The notes under the pieces are model-generated. The model saw only the letters and a program-made list of their open reading frames with translations, did no database searches and had not been told where the DNA came from. Below, in pieces: positions 1 to 47,094 of a stretch of 64,000 nt of DNA. The stretch covers positions 22,561,808 through 22,625,807 of the forward strand of contig NC_088301.1 in NCBI RefSeq assembly GCF_032854445.1, given 5' to 3'. Within the stretch, counting starts at the first letter, position 1. The number at the start of each line of letters is the position of its first letter. The position numbers and the translations under genes are program-made. Source of the DNA: Liolophura sinensis (taxonomy: Eukaryota > Mollusca > Polyplacophora > Chitonida > Chitonidae).

Positions 1-1050
1 AAATCTGATCTGCAAACACCATAAGCCCCTCCTCTTTTCAAGAAGGGGGCACAACAAACTAATTTCGTGTAGAAATTACGTGTATATCCCGTGCGGAATA
101 TGCAAAACATATAGCTATGGATCAAGCTGGCCTTTGAACATTATCAGGTTGAGAGATCACAAAATTAAACTGAACAAAAATTATATAAAAATTGGGCAAT
201 ATATTTGAAGGAGTTATGGCACAGGAGCCAACGACCAGTTATGGATTCAAGGAAATCATTAAATAAGCCAAACTTTGCGACACTGACGCCACTGAAGTTA
301 TGACAGTCTGAAATTACACAAAATGTACCCGCAGACAATATTTTATAAAAATGATTTATAGCTGTTACTGCACAGAAATCAACAACCAACGAGGATCATG
401 GAATTTACGAAATATTTTTGTATATAGGCATCGATCGAGCTAGATGTGAGGACTCGCACACTCGGCCTAAGATTCACGATTCTCTTCCAGTTAGTTCGCA
501 ATACATGAGCAAACCTTACCCACAATCGCTGGAAACACCCTTTTGAATAACAGTTAATTCTTTTATTTATTTATTTGATTCGTTCTTTACCGCCGTACCA
601 AACTCGAAAATCACGTTAGAAAGTTAGAGATCTGCTGAAAAACTGTTACAGTAGCAACAGATTTTTAAAAATGTCTTTTGCAAGACTTCCTCATCTGAGG
701 TCTCCTTTAGAGCACAGGAGTCACATGCATAACAATCGTCTGAAGTTATTGCCTTCAGCAAAATGGGTGGATCTACCGATTTGAACTGTCTGAAAAATAC
801 CTTTGGCCAACATATAATAAGCTATGTCAAAGTAAGTATCAGAACAAAAATGTCTACAATTTTGTCGAAGAAAAAAGCTCGCAATTTGAGCTTGACCTGC
901 ATCTGTCTTCCTAAAGACATGAAGGGTGTGCCACGCCTGAATTCTGAACAACGAACGGTCGGTTTTGAAACAGAAAAAACTCTGAAAAGCTGTGGAAGTC
1001 CAAAACAGAACAGAAACCACTACAGCGTTGCCAAAAATGGAAGTCATGTG
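1..1050. other. Gene-free flank, nothing recognised
   Basis: No exon, RNA gene or recognisable transposon was found. Overlapping open frames exist on both strands around 721-1053 (about 96 and 108 codons), but neither resembles a family I know and neither has supporting splice or start context. A short inverted repeat (cccctcctctt / aagaaggggg) lies at about 27-49. Confidence 0.4.
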
Positions 1051-1104
1051 TGAAGTCCTATCACAGATTCGGTATACTTCCAGAGAAATGTCTCCGTATA
1101 AGAT

Positions 1105-1285
1105 TTTGCTTCTTTGATTTACGTTTAACGTCGCCTTAAACGTGTATTTTGGTCATATCAAGACAGGGTCTCCTTGAAGCAGGCCTGACCAATTGCTCGA
1201 CAGGAACGTCATGCCAAAGACACCGTACGGTACACGACCTTCCGAGCAGCCGCATTTTACTGACAATGCTGGTCAACCAGTACTT
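1105..1285 (-). mobile_element. Degenerate SINE-B-like fragment
   Basis: Read on the minus strand it contains actggttgaccagca, the spaced gtgtctttggcatgacg segment, and near its end ggcgacgttaaac. All three match the order of blocks in the full-length SINE-B at 62235-62602 and the copy at 19383-19722. It is strongly diverged, so the family call is tentative. Confidence 0.35.
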
Positions 1286-1734
1286 CGCCTATTTATCTTC
1301 TGCAGAGCTATTACCGATGTTTGATTGAACCCCGCCCTGGTGAACACTATACGTGTGTAATGCTACTTACACACAACAAACATGACGAAGAGAGCCAAGG
1401 CAAACAAGGCACAGAACAACAGGGGAGATAACTGTCTCATATTCAGAATAAAGCTTTATTTGGAAGTGGTTACAAGTCTTGCTACATGTCCAACGATATT
1501 TTATATTTAAAAGAAATTAAACAAAAAAAAAAAAAACTTTAGCGGAGTTAAGATTACATCGTGATGTACAGAGGAAATGGGTTTGTATGAGATTTCTGAA
1601 ATTGAAGAAAAAGCAAATAAGAAGTGTAATTATGACAATTGTGCCTTTGACCTGAAAGAAAGAGGTTATGAACGGCTATATATACACTTACAGAGCCTTG
1701 CTGCACCAATGCTCAAGAATTCAATGATAATTTT

Positions 1735-1925
1735 TACAGAAAGTCTGTTGTCTGAGTGATGCTAGAATGTATTTTGTTATTATAACATAGTATTCTGTCT
1801 TATTCAAGATAATGTCCTGTTAGTCTAAAAAAAAATCTTTATGTTGAGTCAATAGAATAGAATTGAAAAGAAAATACATTCTAGCACGATTCAGACTTTC
1901 CATTAAAATTAACAGATTGTATTTG
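1735..1925. mobile_element. MITE-like repeat (family D), inverted pair
   Basis: Reverse-complementing 1735-1828 gives a sequence similar to 49792-49896: agactaaca, tatgttataata and aatacattctagcat occur in the same order. A second block in the opposite orientation, aatacattctagcacgattc, starts near 1875, so the locus has an inverted-repeat layout. No transposase is visible. A third related locus is at 55745-55960. Confidence 0.42.
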
Positions 1926-2057
1926 TTTTGTTGGGGTTTTTTTTTGAATGAAACAATGGAGGTACATTTGCTTTGGAAGTTCAGCATTTAATCAGGGTCT
2001 GGGAAAACTTGCTTAGAGCTTGGAGGTAAAAGTGTGTATTTGCTTTATAATTTTACA

Positions 2058-2212
2058 GCATTCAGTGAGGGCCCTGTAACAAACCATCACTGGAATACTG
2101 GCAGCCAGTAAGAATCTGGAGGTACAACTGCATTAGCATTCAGTGAGGGCCCTGTAACAAACCATCACTGGAATACTGGCAGCCAGTAAGAATTTTGAGG
2201 TACAACTGCATG
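2058..2212. repeat. Tandem duplication, 78 bp x 2
   Basis: The block beginning gcattcagtgagggccctgt and ending ggtacaactgcat occurs twice back to back. The copies differ at only a few bases near the end (aatctggagg against aattttgagg). The low divergence indicates a recent duplication. Confidence 0.85.
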
Positions 2213-3404
2213 AAAATTGTTAGCATTTAGTAAGGCCCTGGGGGTACATCAGCACTGCCATATAAAATTAGAAAACAAGGAGGCATATCTCCGTTGAAAT
2301 TTAAGTTGTGATTGATGAGATTTGCGGCAGCCTTTGAAGCACTGATCAGAGGTACTATAACATCGCCCTTTTAACATTCAGCGAGTATACGAGGTACACA
2401 GTTTTATCTGTAAGAAAATGTGTGGTGAGGATTTATTTCACGTTTTAGTTTACTAGACACAAATAATTATTAAAACACAAATGGAACCAGTGGAAGAGTG
2501 GATATATGTCAGTGAAACTTTGGTGATTTACTCTTTAGCAAGTTAATTGCTCGAGTCAGTATTCTGTAATCATAAAAAGTGCATGGGTGCAAATGACTGG
2601 CCTGCTTCCATGAGCACTGAAACTGCCAGCTTTCTGTTCCAAATGTACATGTAAAGCATAAGTGATCAGGTGACACTTGATGGAAAAATCATTAATGAGA
2701 AATGAATGGTGTGCTTTCATTTAAAAATTACAAAAAAAAAAGTTTGAAATTTAAAAGGAAAGAATAATCATATGCCTAAGTTTGTAAAAAAACTATGATA
2801 AACCCCATGATCAAGCCCATACATGAACGTGTGGTATGATCATGACAGATACACAAGGAGCTACTGACTCATACTGAGGAATAAGTTTTATGAAAGCCAT
2901 TCCAAATAATTAACAGCCTATTATATGTATATATAATTGTTTTGTTCGCCTAGATAAAAATCACATTGATTACATAGGGTATTCAGTATTACAGTTATAC
3001 TTTATGTCTACACAACAAGTTCATCTACATCTATACTTCTACTGCATAAAGTTTCATTTTGATCCCTCCCCCCCCCCTACCCCCCCCCTCCCCCAACAGG
3101 AAACAACTGTTAGCATGGCACGCCAAAGTCTTTGATTATAATAAAGACTTAACCTGTGTTAATTGTAAAAAAAAAATCATTTTTTGTTCAGAACACTATT
3201 CAGAAGGTATGCGACACAAGCTGCCTCTCAGGATGTACTCAATAGAGAAATGTACTCTCAGAGATCACAATCAACTATTTTTGAACTTCTCTTAGCTTTT
3301 CAAGATTTTCTTAGCTTTGCACATCAAAGTGCACAGTACACAAAGTGCAAATGTACAGAATGAATACTGCTTGACTCAATCTTTGTTTTTTAAATGGATG
3401 TAAT
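2213..3404. other. Gene-free 3' flank of gene 1
   Basis: AT-rich sequence without exons. It contains a C-tract (ccctcccccccccctacccc, about 3063-3093) and nothing else I can name. Confidence 0.4.
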
Positions 3405-3585
3405 GGTACTAGACACAATTTGAGCCAATTTAGGTCAATGTTACCAGATAAAATTTGAGCCAATTTAGGTCAATGTTACCAGATAAAATTTGAGCCAATT
3501 TAGGTCAATGTTACCAGACAAAATTTGAGCCAGTTTAGGTCAATGTTACCAGACAAAATTTGAGCCAGCTCAGGTTACTAGCCAC
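3405..3585. repeat. Minisatellite, 35 bp x about 4.6
   Basis: The unit contains ttaccagataaaatttgagc followed by caatttaggtcaatg, about 35 bp. Four near-identical units plus decayed ends are present. Later units change gata to gaca and caattt to cagttt, a gradient typical of slippage or unequal crossover. Confidence 0.85.
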
Positions 3586-5112
3586 AAGACAAGCCAGAAA
3601 TCAGGAATGTATTATGGAAGAAATATAGGTTCTTTTATATACTTAAGACTGAAAACCTGTATAAACATTTACAAACCATATAAAATAGTATAAGATTCCA
3701 AAAATCATCAAAGTTATACAAGATTCACATTCATCAACTTTGTCAAAAAGGAAAGTATATTTGACAGACACTCAGCAGATCAACTTATTCTCCAATCAAA
3801 ATAATAAATATTGGTAATTTTGCAATAGAAAGCACCTTAAGCTTGGGGGTAAAACAGACATACCAAATTGTAACTTACAAAATTGACACATATTTTTGTG
3901 AGGTGAATTACAATAAAAATGATATTATTAAAACAGGAAAAGGACCCTCCAGTTTACAAAAAAATTAACTTGCTAATCGTAAAGAATGTCGGAATGTTCA
4001 TCAAGAAATATAATGACAGAAAATGTTACCATGAACAAAGAAAGTGTTCAAAAGTCACACATCATGAGAAACATTTATTAACCAATGAGTACCTGTACAA
4101 TATATTGAAGAAAACTTCATTTTATAAAAAAAAAAAAAAAAACACCAATCAAATCAAAATGATTTACATAGCAACAAATGTGTTTGTTGAAAATGTAGTT
4201 TGCCTGTGAACTCCATTAGGCCTTTGAAACCAACAGATCATCCAATAAAAAGGACCTACAATCATATAAGACCAGTGGAACAGGTATGTTTGTTTTTCCA
4301 GAAGCACACATTTTATGGTTCCAAAATGTGCAAAATTGTATTTCAGAAAAGTTGCTCATAGCTATAAAGGGGAAACAATTTCAATATATACAAAGTTATC
4401 TCCCATTTCCTAACATAAATAGGACCTTTCATATAGGAACCCATTTATTCACATATTGAACGATAGTGATAATGTAAATTTTCATACATCTATTTGCATA
4501 ATGTCACACTCTACCAACCAAAGCAATCAGCAATCACAGGTATTATCTACAAATCTCTGAATTTAGTCAGAGATTACAAGCACGATGGGACTTTACACAT
4601 ATTGCATGTATTTGCACCAGTTTTCAGTTCGATCAATCTAAGCAGATTATCATCAACACAAATCTCATTTCCAGTTCTTTCTCTCCAATACTGTTAATTT
4701 GTTTACATATATTTCATTCATGTGATGGCTAAAGTTTATTCAACAAAATCTAGAAAAAAAAACTGACATCCTGTGAATGCATTGGTTTCATTAAAAGTAC
4801 ATCACATGATAAATAACTTCAAGAGTATAAAATTTACATAAAATCATCCAAAAGAAACAAATATATGTATTTGTATCAAATGTTAACAAATGTATACTCA
4901 TAAAGTCAATAATCTTTGAGACACTTTAAGATAAATAGTTTTATCTGGTACCTTATTGGCTGAAAATGGAATTGACAGATGTAGGCAAACAAATCAACTG
5001 CCTGCTTTCAAATCCAATATCCAAATATCGTAGAGCATCTCCTTGGCCATTGGTCAAAATTATTTGCATATTCAATACATTCAATACAATGTAAATTACT
5101 GGAATTATGGCA
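3586..5112 (-). other. Probable 3' UTR or flank of kinase gene 1
   Basis: This lies directly downstream of the gene 1 stop codon on the coding strand. Candidate minus-strand polyadenylation signals (AATAAA) are at 4735-4740 and 4444-4449. The transcript end cannot be decided from sequence. The ORFs here are short and unlike any family I recognise. Confidence 0.35.
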
Positions 5113-39185
<34,073 letters not shown>

Positions 39186-39436
39186 TGTTTGTATGACTGG
39201 TTCAAACAACCCTCCAGCAACTATGTTGTGGTACGACAATCGTCACTCAGGGACAATTCATTTAATACGGCAAAGCACCTTCACTTTCTCTTTTCAGTTA
39301 ATAATAACTTTCACTCCTGGCTCTCTGGTCATCTGAGACATCTGGCAGTCCACCTTCTACCCCTTAACTCGTCCACTCCTGTAGCTTTTGTCCGCAGCTA
39401 ATTTCTGTCTTTGCGCAAATCCATGCTTCTTCAAAT
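39186..39436 (-). other. Probable 5' UTR part of gene 1 coding exon 1
   Basis: An acceptor (ttgttattgcag) ends at 39437, so this exon may run 39436-39008. Upstream of the MGNC codon it contains one short ATG-initiated frame near 39425. The acceptor fits a separate non-coding first exon upstream (see 43979). Confidence 0.5.
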
Positions 39437-41127
39437 CTGCAATAACAACATGAAGGGCACATGTGCATGTATAAAGGTATACACACAAATCTATACTGCA
39501 ATATCACACGTTCTGTGCTTTTTTATACAGATACTGCAAAATGTGCAAAACACTACATCTTAATTAGCATACAGTGTTTTGAGTAGTGTATGATATGAAA
39601 ATTCAATAATTTTATTTTTAAAAATGGTTGACACAAGTATTGAACTATTGATCTATCAGCTAAAATTACAGTATTTGTCTGCATGATGGTGCCAAATATT
39701 AAAGTACCTTGATTTCCAAATCTTTACATTAAAGGAGAAAACATTTCAAAAGTATTTCTCTTTCACTTATACCATGGGTGTAAAGTGTATGGCTGACTAG
39801 GGCTCCTAAAGTGACCCAGCACCCTATGAGGTAAAATTATAAATCTCCCGACTCGAAACCACCATGAGCTGTTCGACTACAAAAAAATTTACATGTACAC
39901 AGTGAATCTCATTAAATCATTTACCAGCACTGAAAAATATCTATATTTACATGATTGCACCTAGTGGCATACTGGTCAAATCTGTGCAAGGAAAATTAGG
40001 CAATATCTGCAGATCAATTCTCTGGCCTTAAAAACTGCATTCCTGTAAATTCAGGGAAAATTTACACAATGGCCAAAATTTTGCAACATGCACACTTTGC
40101 AATCAGTGGAAATTTTCTATGTGCACAGCTACATATGAGTGCACTGGAAGGAGCGTGCACCCTATATTTTTCGAAACCTGTTGAACAACTAGTGAGCTGT
40201 ACATGTCCATTCACATCTATGGCCTCACCTAAACACATGTGATTCATCAAAATAAAATACATGTATCTTGGGCCAGCTGTTATATAAAATCATTATCACA
40301 TCTGAAGATGATCATGTTGACATCTGGTACAGTGTAAATTCATGATTTAAACAAGTGTGTCTAATGTACATTTATATATGGCAGATCCACATGGGTAAAT
40401 CGTTTTATATAAAATATACAAGTACTTACTAAAATATGTTAAATCCAAACTTAATGCATACAACAGAAACAAGGATTGTGGGATTCAATTCATTTAATTA
40501 TTTGACCGGTGTTTAACGTGGCACTAAGGTAAAATGATGGTAATCAGTTAGAGGAAATCAGAGAGCTTACAGACCTGTAAGAGATGAAATGAATTTAGTT
40601 CACTGATTACACAAAAGCTTGTATTTATCCAGGTTTAAAACACTATATGATAAAAGTTACAGTCAAATCACAACATGACAGACAAACTGGCAAGCACAAG
40701 ATATGAGCCACAGATCACAGTGGTGTGACTCACTGCGGTCATGACAGATGAAATCAATTATCAAGATATCAACATGCACAAGGCATTTTTTTTTTACCCA
40801 AAATCTAACACCAGTACTGTGACTTATCAATTAGAAGGTGTGGAGAAAAAAAAACTGAATGTTTGTTTGCATCTATTCTATCATAAAAAAAACAAAAATT
40901 GCTGTGAAGAAATAGGACATTTTATTATACAGAATAGCCCTCTTTTTATAATATGACCACAACATGCAGGGAACATTTCATCTTGTACTTAATTAATGCT
41001 GCACACATTTATACTATCACTGTATTTTGTTAATATAGACACAGGTGTATATGATGCCTGAGAAACTACACTGTGGACATTCACCATAATCACTGCATGA
41101 GGTATAATGGGCTATATGTACATACTA
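39437..41127. other. Upstream intron of gene 1, little recognisable
   Basis: No exons. A weak SINE-A-like fragment at 40490-40580 (aattatttgaccggtgttta) is the only repeat noted. Confidence 0.4.
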
Positions 41128-41585
41128 ACATGCATCTGTCCATCATACACATGTACATGTACATGTAACATGCATCTGTCCATCATACACATGTACATGT
41201 ACATGTAACATGCATCTGTCTATCATACACATGTACATGTAACATGTAACATGCATCTGTCCATCATACACATGTACATGTAACATGCATCTGTCCATCA
41301 TACACATGTACATGTAACATGCATCTGTCTGCATCTGTCCATTCATACACATGTACATGTACATGTAACATGCATCTGTCCATCATACACATGTACATAC
41401 CAACATGCATCTGTCCATCATACACATGTACATGTACATGTAACATGCATCTGTCCATCATACACATGTACATACCAACATGCATCTGTCTATCATACAC
41501 ATGTACATGTACATGTAACATGCATCTGTCTATCATACACATGTACATGTAACATGCATCTGTCCATCATACACATGTACATATG
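41128..41585. repeat. Tandem repeat array, about 36-46 bp x about 11
   Basis: Unit aacatgcatctgtccatcat then acacatgtacatgtacatgt. Units differ by the number of catgta steps, and the unit itself is largely self-complementary. ORFs on both strands here are by-products. Confidence 0.9.
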
Positions 41586-41785
41586 TACCCTTTATACTCA
41601 AAATCCTGAACATTCATCCATAAATGAGCTTTAATTAGCATGATAATTCACAAGCATATTAAACTTTAGTCTGAAAAGGACAAAATAACATTAAGAAGAG
41701 CGTGTGATATCTTGGTTACATAGAATTAGGAGTATCAATGGTTTTTTTTTCTTTTTTGACTGAATTATCCAAAAAATTATACATG

Positions 41786-41935
41786 TATTTATTTATTTAT
41801 CTGATTGGCGTTTTACGTCATACTCAAGAATATTTCACTTATACAACAGCAGCTAGCATTATGGTGGGAGGAAAGCGGGCAGAACCCGGTGGAAAACCCA
41901 TGACCATCCGCAGGTTTCTGTCAGACCTTCCCGCG
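41786..41935 (-). mobile_element. SINE-A copy, 5'-truncated, with target-site duplication
   Basis: tatttatttatctgattggc to gtcagaccttcccgcg, flanked by the perfect 10-bp repeat attatacatg (41776-41785 and 41936-41945). Truncated before the tRNA head. Confidence 0.93.
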
Positions 41936-42387
41936 ATTATACATGCATAAATATGTACCAGTATTTAAATTACAAAACTGTTGCTCCCTCTCTAACCTGT
42001 CAAATTTATGTTTACTCTTTGACTGTTGTTTAATGAATGACACGCATGCATTTTATAGTGCTGTGTTATACATGTTGTAAACCTACCACAAAACACATGT
42101 ACAGCAGTGCCAGTCTTAAGATTAAGACTTAAATTTAAATAGTACCTTAATCAGCTAGTGGATATTTCAGTTTAGATTTGCTGGTCACTTCACAGTGCTG
42201 TTGTTTTGCAATACGCACCTTATCGACATACAAATCGACGTGGAGCATATGTATTTTTAGGGGGAAAATTTTTCATTCAAAATGATTCTAACAAATTTCT
42301 TCTACCCTAACATCCTACACATATCATAAATTCGTGTTCTCTGTGGTTTGGTAAGAATCGTCAGTCAAAACAGATTAAGTTCTGGTT

Positions 42388-42482
42388 TTATTTATTTATT
42401 TATTTATTTGGTTAGAGTTTTACGCCGTACTCAAGAATATTTCACTTATACGTCGGCGGACAGCATCCTGGTGGGAGGATCA
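42388..42482 (-). mobile_element. SINE-A 3' fragment
   Basis: tttatttatttggttagagt, ttacgccgtactcaagaata, ttatacgtcggcgg, gtgggagga. Confidence 0.8.
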
Positions 42483-42717
42483 TTTTTGAATCAGAAAGTA
42501 ATTGTGCTTTAAGTCTTTCCACAGCAGGACAGGATGGCTCAGCAATAAATGTGAGTGTCAGTGGGGGTAGGACGGGGTTGAGGGTGTAGTAGTTGTGCTA
42601 ACCTCGCCTGGCGTATATGAACAAAGAGTCTAAGATAACTCCACATTGGTGATCAGATGCATACATGATTCCGATAATCAAGATGTACGATAATCTCAGA
42701 TAAAAGGAAATATAAAA

Positions 42718-42800
42718 AATTATTTATTTATTCGATCGTCATGCTCAAGAATTTTTCACTTATACTTTGGCGGTCAGTTTTACAGGTGGCAGAAACTGGA
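42718..42800 (-). mobile_element. SINE-A 3' fragment, decayed
   Basis: attatttatttattcgatcg, tcaagaatttttcacttata and ggcggtcag. Short. Confidence 0.55.
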
Positions 42801-43727
42801 CAGTCTGTGTTAGAGCTCAAACCAATTGGCAAGTTACAGCCAAACTTTCCCATTTACACGTGACAAATATGCACAATATATTGATGGTTCCCGAAAGGTG
42901 GCTGTCAACGCATGTTAGCCTGCATACATCAAGGCCCTACCAACAGTGAGACCGAAGAAATCTACAAATTCCCTGCCCAAGGCCGGATTTGAATAAACAC
43001 CTTGTGTATCCTGAAAGTGAGAAAGAAAAGTATAACACTGTATATGCAATTATTATTATTACAAGTCTGGAGTTGATATGGAGTCCTATCTGGAATGCAT
43101 GTGTATGTCACATCTAAAGGTTAGCAGCATTTATACTGGTACTATTGGACATAATTCAGTTCATGGCTAATATTATTAGAGTTACTTAATGTTGAACTAA
43201 CTTAAGACTGCACATGTATTTACTGTACATATGGGGTGGGGGTCAGGGCATGGGGGTATATATAATATTAATTTACAAAAATTTGGGGTGGTGGCCAGGG
43301 GTGAATATCTATCAACCCACAACCACCACAACTTGAATGCATCTGTAAATGTATCTGTAAATAATATGCCATGCATGCATTGATATTTGTTAGACTAGAA
43401 TTTTTTACATACTTACAAGTCTTTACCTCTATTACTTCGCTCAATGAACGTTTGACGTATAAAACCCTTTTAATACAGGCGACGCTACATGATTATGCTT
43501 CTACGGGTCTAATTTCGAACTCACATCTTAAGTTCACGAGCAATGTTACATATGCTGACACATAAAGTTGCAAACTGGACATTGTACCTTTATTTTAACT
43601 TCCTTTTTGACAGAATGTTAAAAACGTTAGATATAGTCATACATAAGCTACCACTGGCTGCAATGTACAATGCTGTACAGGCCTTTACTGTATTCGGTAT
43701 ATAAACAGGCGGCATACATTAAATATC

Positions 43728-43843
43728 GTTCCCGCGGGCTCTGCCCGATTTCCTCCCACCATAATGCTGGCCGCCGTCGTATAAGCGAAATAGTCTTAAG
43801 TGCGGCGAAAAACACCAATCAAATAAGTAAGTAAATAAATAAT
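43728..43843 (+). mobile_element. SINE-A 3' part
   Basis: gcgggctctgcccgatttcc, ccaccataatgctggccgcc, gtcgtataagcgaaatagtc, caccaatcaaataagtaagt. About 135 bp from the putative first exon of gene 1. Confidence 0.88.
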
Positions 43844-43978
43844 ATATCGTACCTTACACAGTTACAGAAGCTAAAAGAAGTGATTGTAGACTGCACCGCT
43901 TGCCCAGCGCACTTCGAACTTTGTCAACTTTTAATCTGCAAAGACAGGATAAAGCAATACACGACGAATGATACTTAC

Positions 43979-44100
43979 ATTGGTAGATTTACACATCAAG
44001 GCAAAGACAAGCGGAATTTCTGGCGATGTGGTGTCATTTTCTGCCAGCTTTCATGAGTTCACTTCGCTTAAGTCTACCAGGAAGTACCGTCCCCTTCTCA
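43979..44100 (-). other. Candidate non-coding first exon of gene 1
   Basis: A strong donor (caat|gtaagta) ends a GC-richer stretch at 43979. It lies 4.5 kb upstream of the acceptor at 39437. The exon start is not defined by sequence; ggtacttcctgg, an ETS-type motif, is near its upstream side. Inference only. Confidence 0.4.
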
Positions 44101-44116
44101 AGAGATATTATACACA

Positions 44117-44130
44117 GCGCCCCCTACCGG
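44117..44130. promoter_or_regulatory. CTCF-like motif
   Basis: gcgccccctaccgg differs at only two or three positions from the core of the animal CTCF site (reverse form GCGCCCCCTAGTGG). It lies just upstream of the putative gene 1 first exon, between the two kinases. Confidence 0.35.
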
Positions 44131-45199
44131 CTCACCAGTGAACTAGGTTTGACAGGGCATACACGCACACGTCCATGTAAATGTACACAAGCCTAAATCC
44201 TTGTGCTACATGTGTACGCTTAAGAGCACATACTTTAGTTGCCTTAGTCAAAATTTATCGATCATAATTAGAAACGCTGTATGCTGTGACACAGAGCCAG
44301 TTCCATGCAACAGTGTCTCACAGAACACATGGGCCAACATTTATACATTCACAGTCTTATGTTCAACAAAACTTCTTCACACCGTTTTTTTCCATTGTCA
44401 GAAAAGAAACTCTGTAGAGTCATAAATTTCAACGCTTGTGGTATTTTGTTTATTTCTGGTAGGTCGTTCCATTTCAAATCATTTATTCACCACAATATTC
44501 ACAATGTCTTTATGCATGGTGCCCGTTATGAATAAAGACCGAAATAAATACCCGACCAAGGGGCTTACTCCGTCCCACAACTGACTATACCGCAATGGAC
44601 ATGTACAATGTTCTTACTAATGATGAACATATGTTGGTGTTTGTTTAATCCTGAATGTTAATTAGTTAGCTAAATATAACAATAAAGTAGGCCTATGAAC
44701 TTCATATATAAACTTTATTGAAAGAAATTGAATTGTAGTTAATTAATTTTTAAGGCCTTAATTAATTGGTATCTATAACAGTAACAATAAAAAAGTTTCT
44801 GTAGTAAAAGACGTAGAATATTGTGTTCATTCTATAAATGAATGTCCTACATATATGCTCGAAATCAGGAAACGGCAACATTTAATTAAATAGATGTACT
44901 AGCATGTGTTAAGATTTAAGCCCCAAAAATGTACAGTTTAAACTCTTTCCTGTTCGTATTGTGTTTTTTTTGTTTGTTTGTTTGTTTGTTTGTTTTCTTT
45001 AAGCACTTGCAAGTTATGACCTAAATCATAAGTTGCTAATTGACAAATAATAGTTTAGGAGGACAACTGGCCGAATGAAATAGCAGGTTCGGTTCCAACT
45101 TCCCAGGTACAATTTGTGATCCGCACTGTGTTCCAAGGTCGGGGTGGTTAGCTTGCACGCCTTGCAAGGTCCCCCCACCCCACCCCACCCCCACCTCCC
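44131..45199. other. Spacer between the kinase genes
   Basis: No gene recognised. A (tttg)n microsatellite is at about 44966-44996. Confidence 0.45.
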
Positions 45200-45276
45200 A
45201 CCACCATAGGCCTACAATGCTGGCAGCCGTCGTATAAGTGAAATATTCTTGTGCACGGCGTAAAACACCAATTAAC
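45200..45276 (+). mobile_element. SINE-A 3' fragment
   Basis: caccataggcctacaatgct, gccgtcgtataagtgaaata, cggcgtaaaacaccaattaa. Confidence 0.8.
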
Positions 45277-45699
45277 GCCTAGATATCTGGCCACCAATAT
45301 CAGGCGCGGGTTTATGAAAGCAAAAGAGCCCCCTATGCACTGTCTTGTCCATTCCGCGTGATTTGGCTTAACTGTAATTTTTCTACCTGGCTATGAGTTA
45401 CAACATTCAACCCTCCAGCCAAAAAGATTGGAACTTAATCCTGCTATTCAGGACAGTCAAATAGAACAGCCTACATTTTACATTCAGATTTGAAAGAGCC
45501 ACTTCCCTGTTGAGAAAAAAACCTTTTATGTAGGACTACGTATAGTGGTAGCTTCATAGATACCCCTATATTGATCTAAGGCGGCCTGTGCTCACCTCAG
45601 ATGTATTTACCAAGAATATCCTTTAAAGGCTGCGTATATACATGAAAAGTTTGTTTTGTATTTGTTATTATGCAGTTGACTATGTTGGCTGATAGCGTC

Positions 45700-45727
45700 C
45701 ATTTTTTTTTTTTTTTTTTTTTTTTTT
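45700..45727. repeat. Poly-T tract
   Basis: An uninterrupted T run of about 26 bases. Confidence 0.95.
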
Positions 45728-46289
45728 ATCGCCATTCAATCCGTATACCGGTATCCACACTGCAAAGTATACATCCAAAGTATACGTTCGTTGTACATCA
45801 CTGCCACCACTTTGCAAAATTTGCACAGAAATCTTGGACAACGCCGAGGTCACTGATGTTACGGTGATGAGGCAAAAAGTGATGTCAGAAAATGCAAAAC
45901 CTTTTTTTTTTTCACATATACATTCTGTTTACCTAAAGTATTCATTATTTGATTTAAACCAACACGTAAGAGCGATTTTATTGCTGAATGCTGCTTATAA
46001 ATAGGACAGCGGTGGTGAGGCTAAGGCTAAAAAGCCTATACGTGTGTCGCTCAGGCTTCAAAGGTCAAGCTTACCTAGCGGTGATATAGGGATGAAAAGC
46101 CAGCGAACAGAGTGACTCCTGCATGTGCTGTATGGAGCGTAGGGTACGACTGCTGCGATATCGTGTTTCGGGTTTCCCTAAGATAGCGTATATCAGGATC
46201 TCGCCATAATTCTATATTAAACGCTGATTTAAAGGGTTATCAAGCGCGTAAAAACAAAGTGAATTTGGCGTTTAGATTTGTTTCTATCC
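45728..46289. other. Spacer between the kinase genes
   Basis: No gene recognised. A minus-strand donor-like site (ctag|gtaagc) at 46074 could belong to another non-coding first exon, without further support. Confidence 0.3.
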
Positions 46290-46560
46290 CTCTTCCTTGG
46301 CTCAGTCGGTTAGCGCGCTAGCGCAGCGTAATGACGCAGAAGCCTCTCACCAATGCGGTCGCTGTGAGTTCAAGTCCAGCTCATGCTGGCTTCCTCTCCG
46401 ACCGTAAGTGGGAAGGTCTTACAGCAATGTGCAGATGCGGATGGTCGTGGGGTTCCCCCGTGCTTTGCCAGGTTTCCTCCCACCATAATGCTGGCCGCCG
46501 TCGAATAAGTGAATATTCTTGATTACAGCGTAAAACACCAATCAAATCAAAAATCAAAAC
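46290..46560 (+). mobile_element. SINE-A, full-length reference copy
   Basis: Shows the whole element: A box tggctcagtcgg (46298-46309), B box gttcaagtcc (46368-46377), body with tgctggcttcctctccg, ccaccataatgctggccgcc, and 3' end gcgtaaaacaccaatcaaat. Length about 270 bp. These internal RNA polymerase III boxes mark a tRNA-derived SINE rather than a tRNA gene. Confidence 0.95.
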
Positions 46561-47094
46561 TATACCTCTTCCGAAATAGCCAAGATTATATTATTTGTTG
46601 TCGTGTCTTTTAAGCGGTTTGTTGTGTACATTTTAAATGATCATTACACATAAATATACATATATAGCAACAGCTTGTCTACAAAGATATATGCTAATGC
46701 CTCTTATCACATTTATTGCATAGGTTGTATGCATTTATCTTTGTTTGAGATAAAAAAAAACAACAAATGAACCTTTATTGTTTGAGATAAACGATTACCA
46801 ACTAACTATGTTATACAAAGCTTTTGGCACCTGTATATATGGAGAGAGATAACTTTAATATCAATCACTAGTGATTTATTTAAATCACTAGTGCTTTAAT
46901 CCCCCAAAGCGTTAATTTTGTCTCGCCGATGTGGTTTTAAGTTAGGACGTGTGTCTGGAACGGCACCGATCATTAATTCCATTCACATAAACTTTTTAAA
47001 TACAACGTTAAATATCAGGCCCCTGGTCCAGTTCCACAAAGTAATTTTAGAATTCTTGATTTCTTAAGTCAAGGTTTAAATGGACCTACGGTTT
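46561..47094. other. Spacer between the kinase genes
   Basis: AT-rich; atcactagtgatttatttaaatcactagtg near 46862-46892 forms an inverted repeat. No gene. Confidence 0.45.

Noticed and set aside
721-1053. Overlapping ORFs of about 96 and 108 codons
   Set aside because: No recognisable motif and no splice or start evidence on either strand.
39186-39239. Upstream in-frame extension of gene 1 before MGNC
   Set aside because: The extension would begin at a non-ATG codon; the MGNC codon has good context and gives the expected lipidation signal.
41143-41552. ORFs rich in M, Y, C and H on both strands
   Set aside because: By-products of the acatgtacatgt tandem repeat.
46290-46400. tRNA gene
   Set aside because: A and B boxes are present, but they head a dispersed SINE found over 30 times in the window; no clean cloverleaf or anticodon arm was found.
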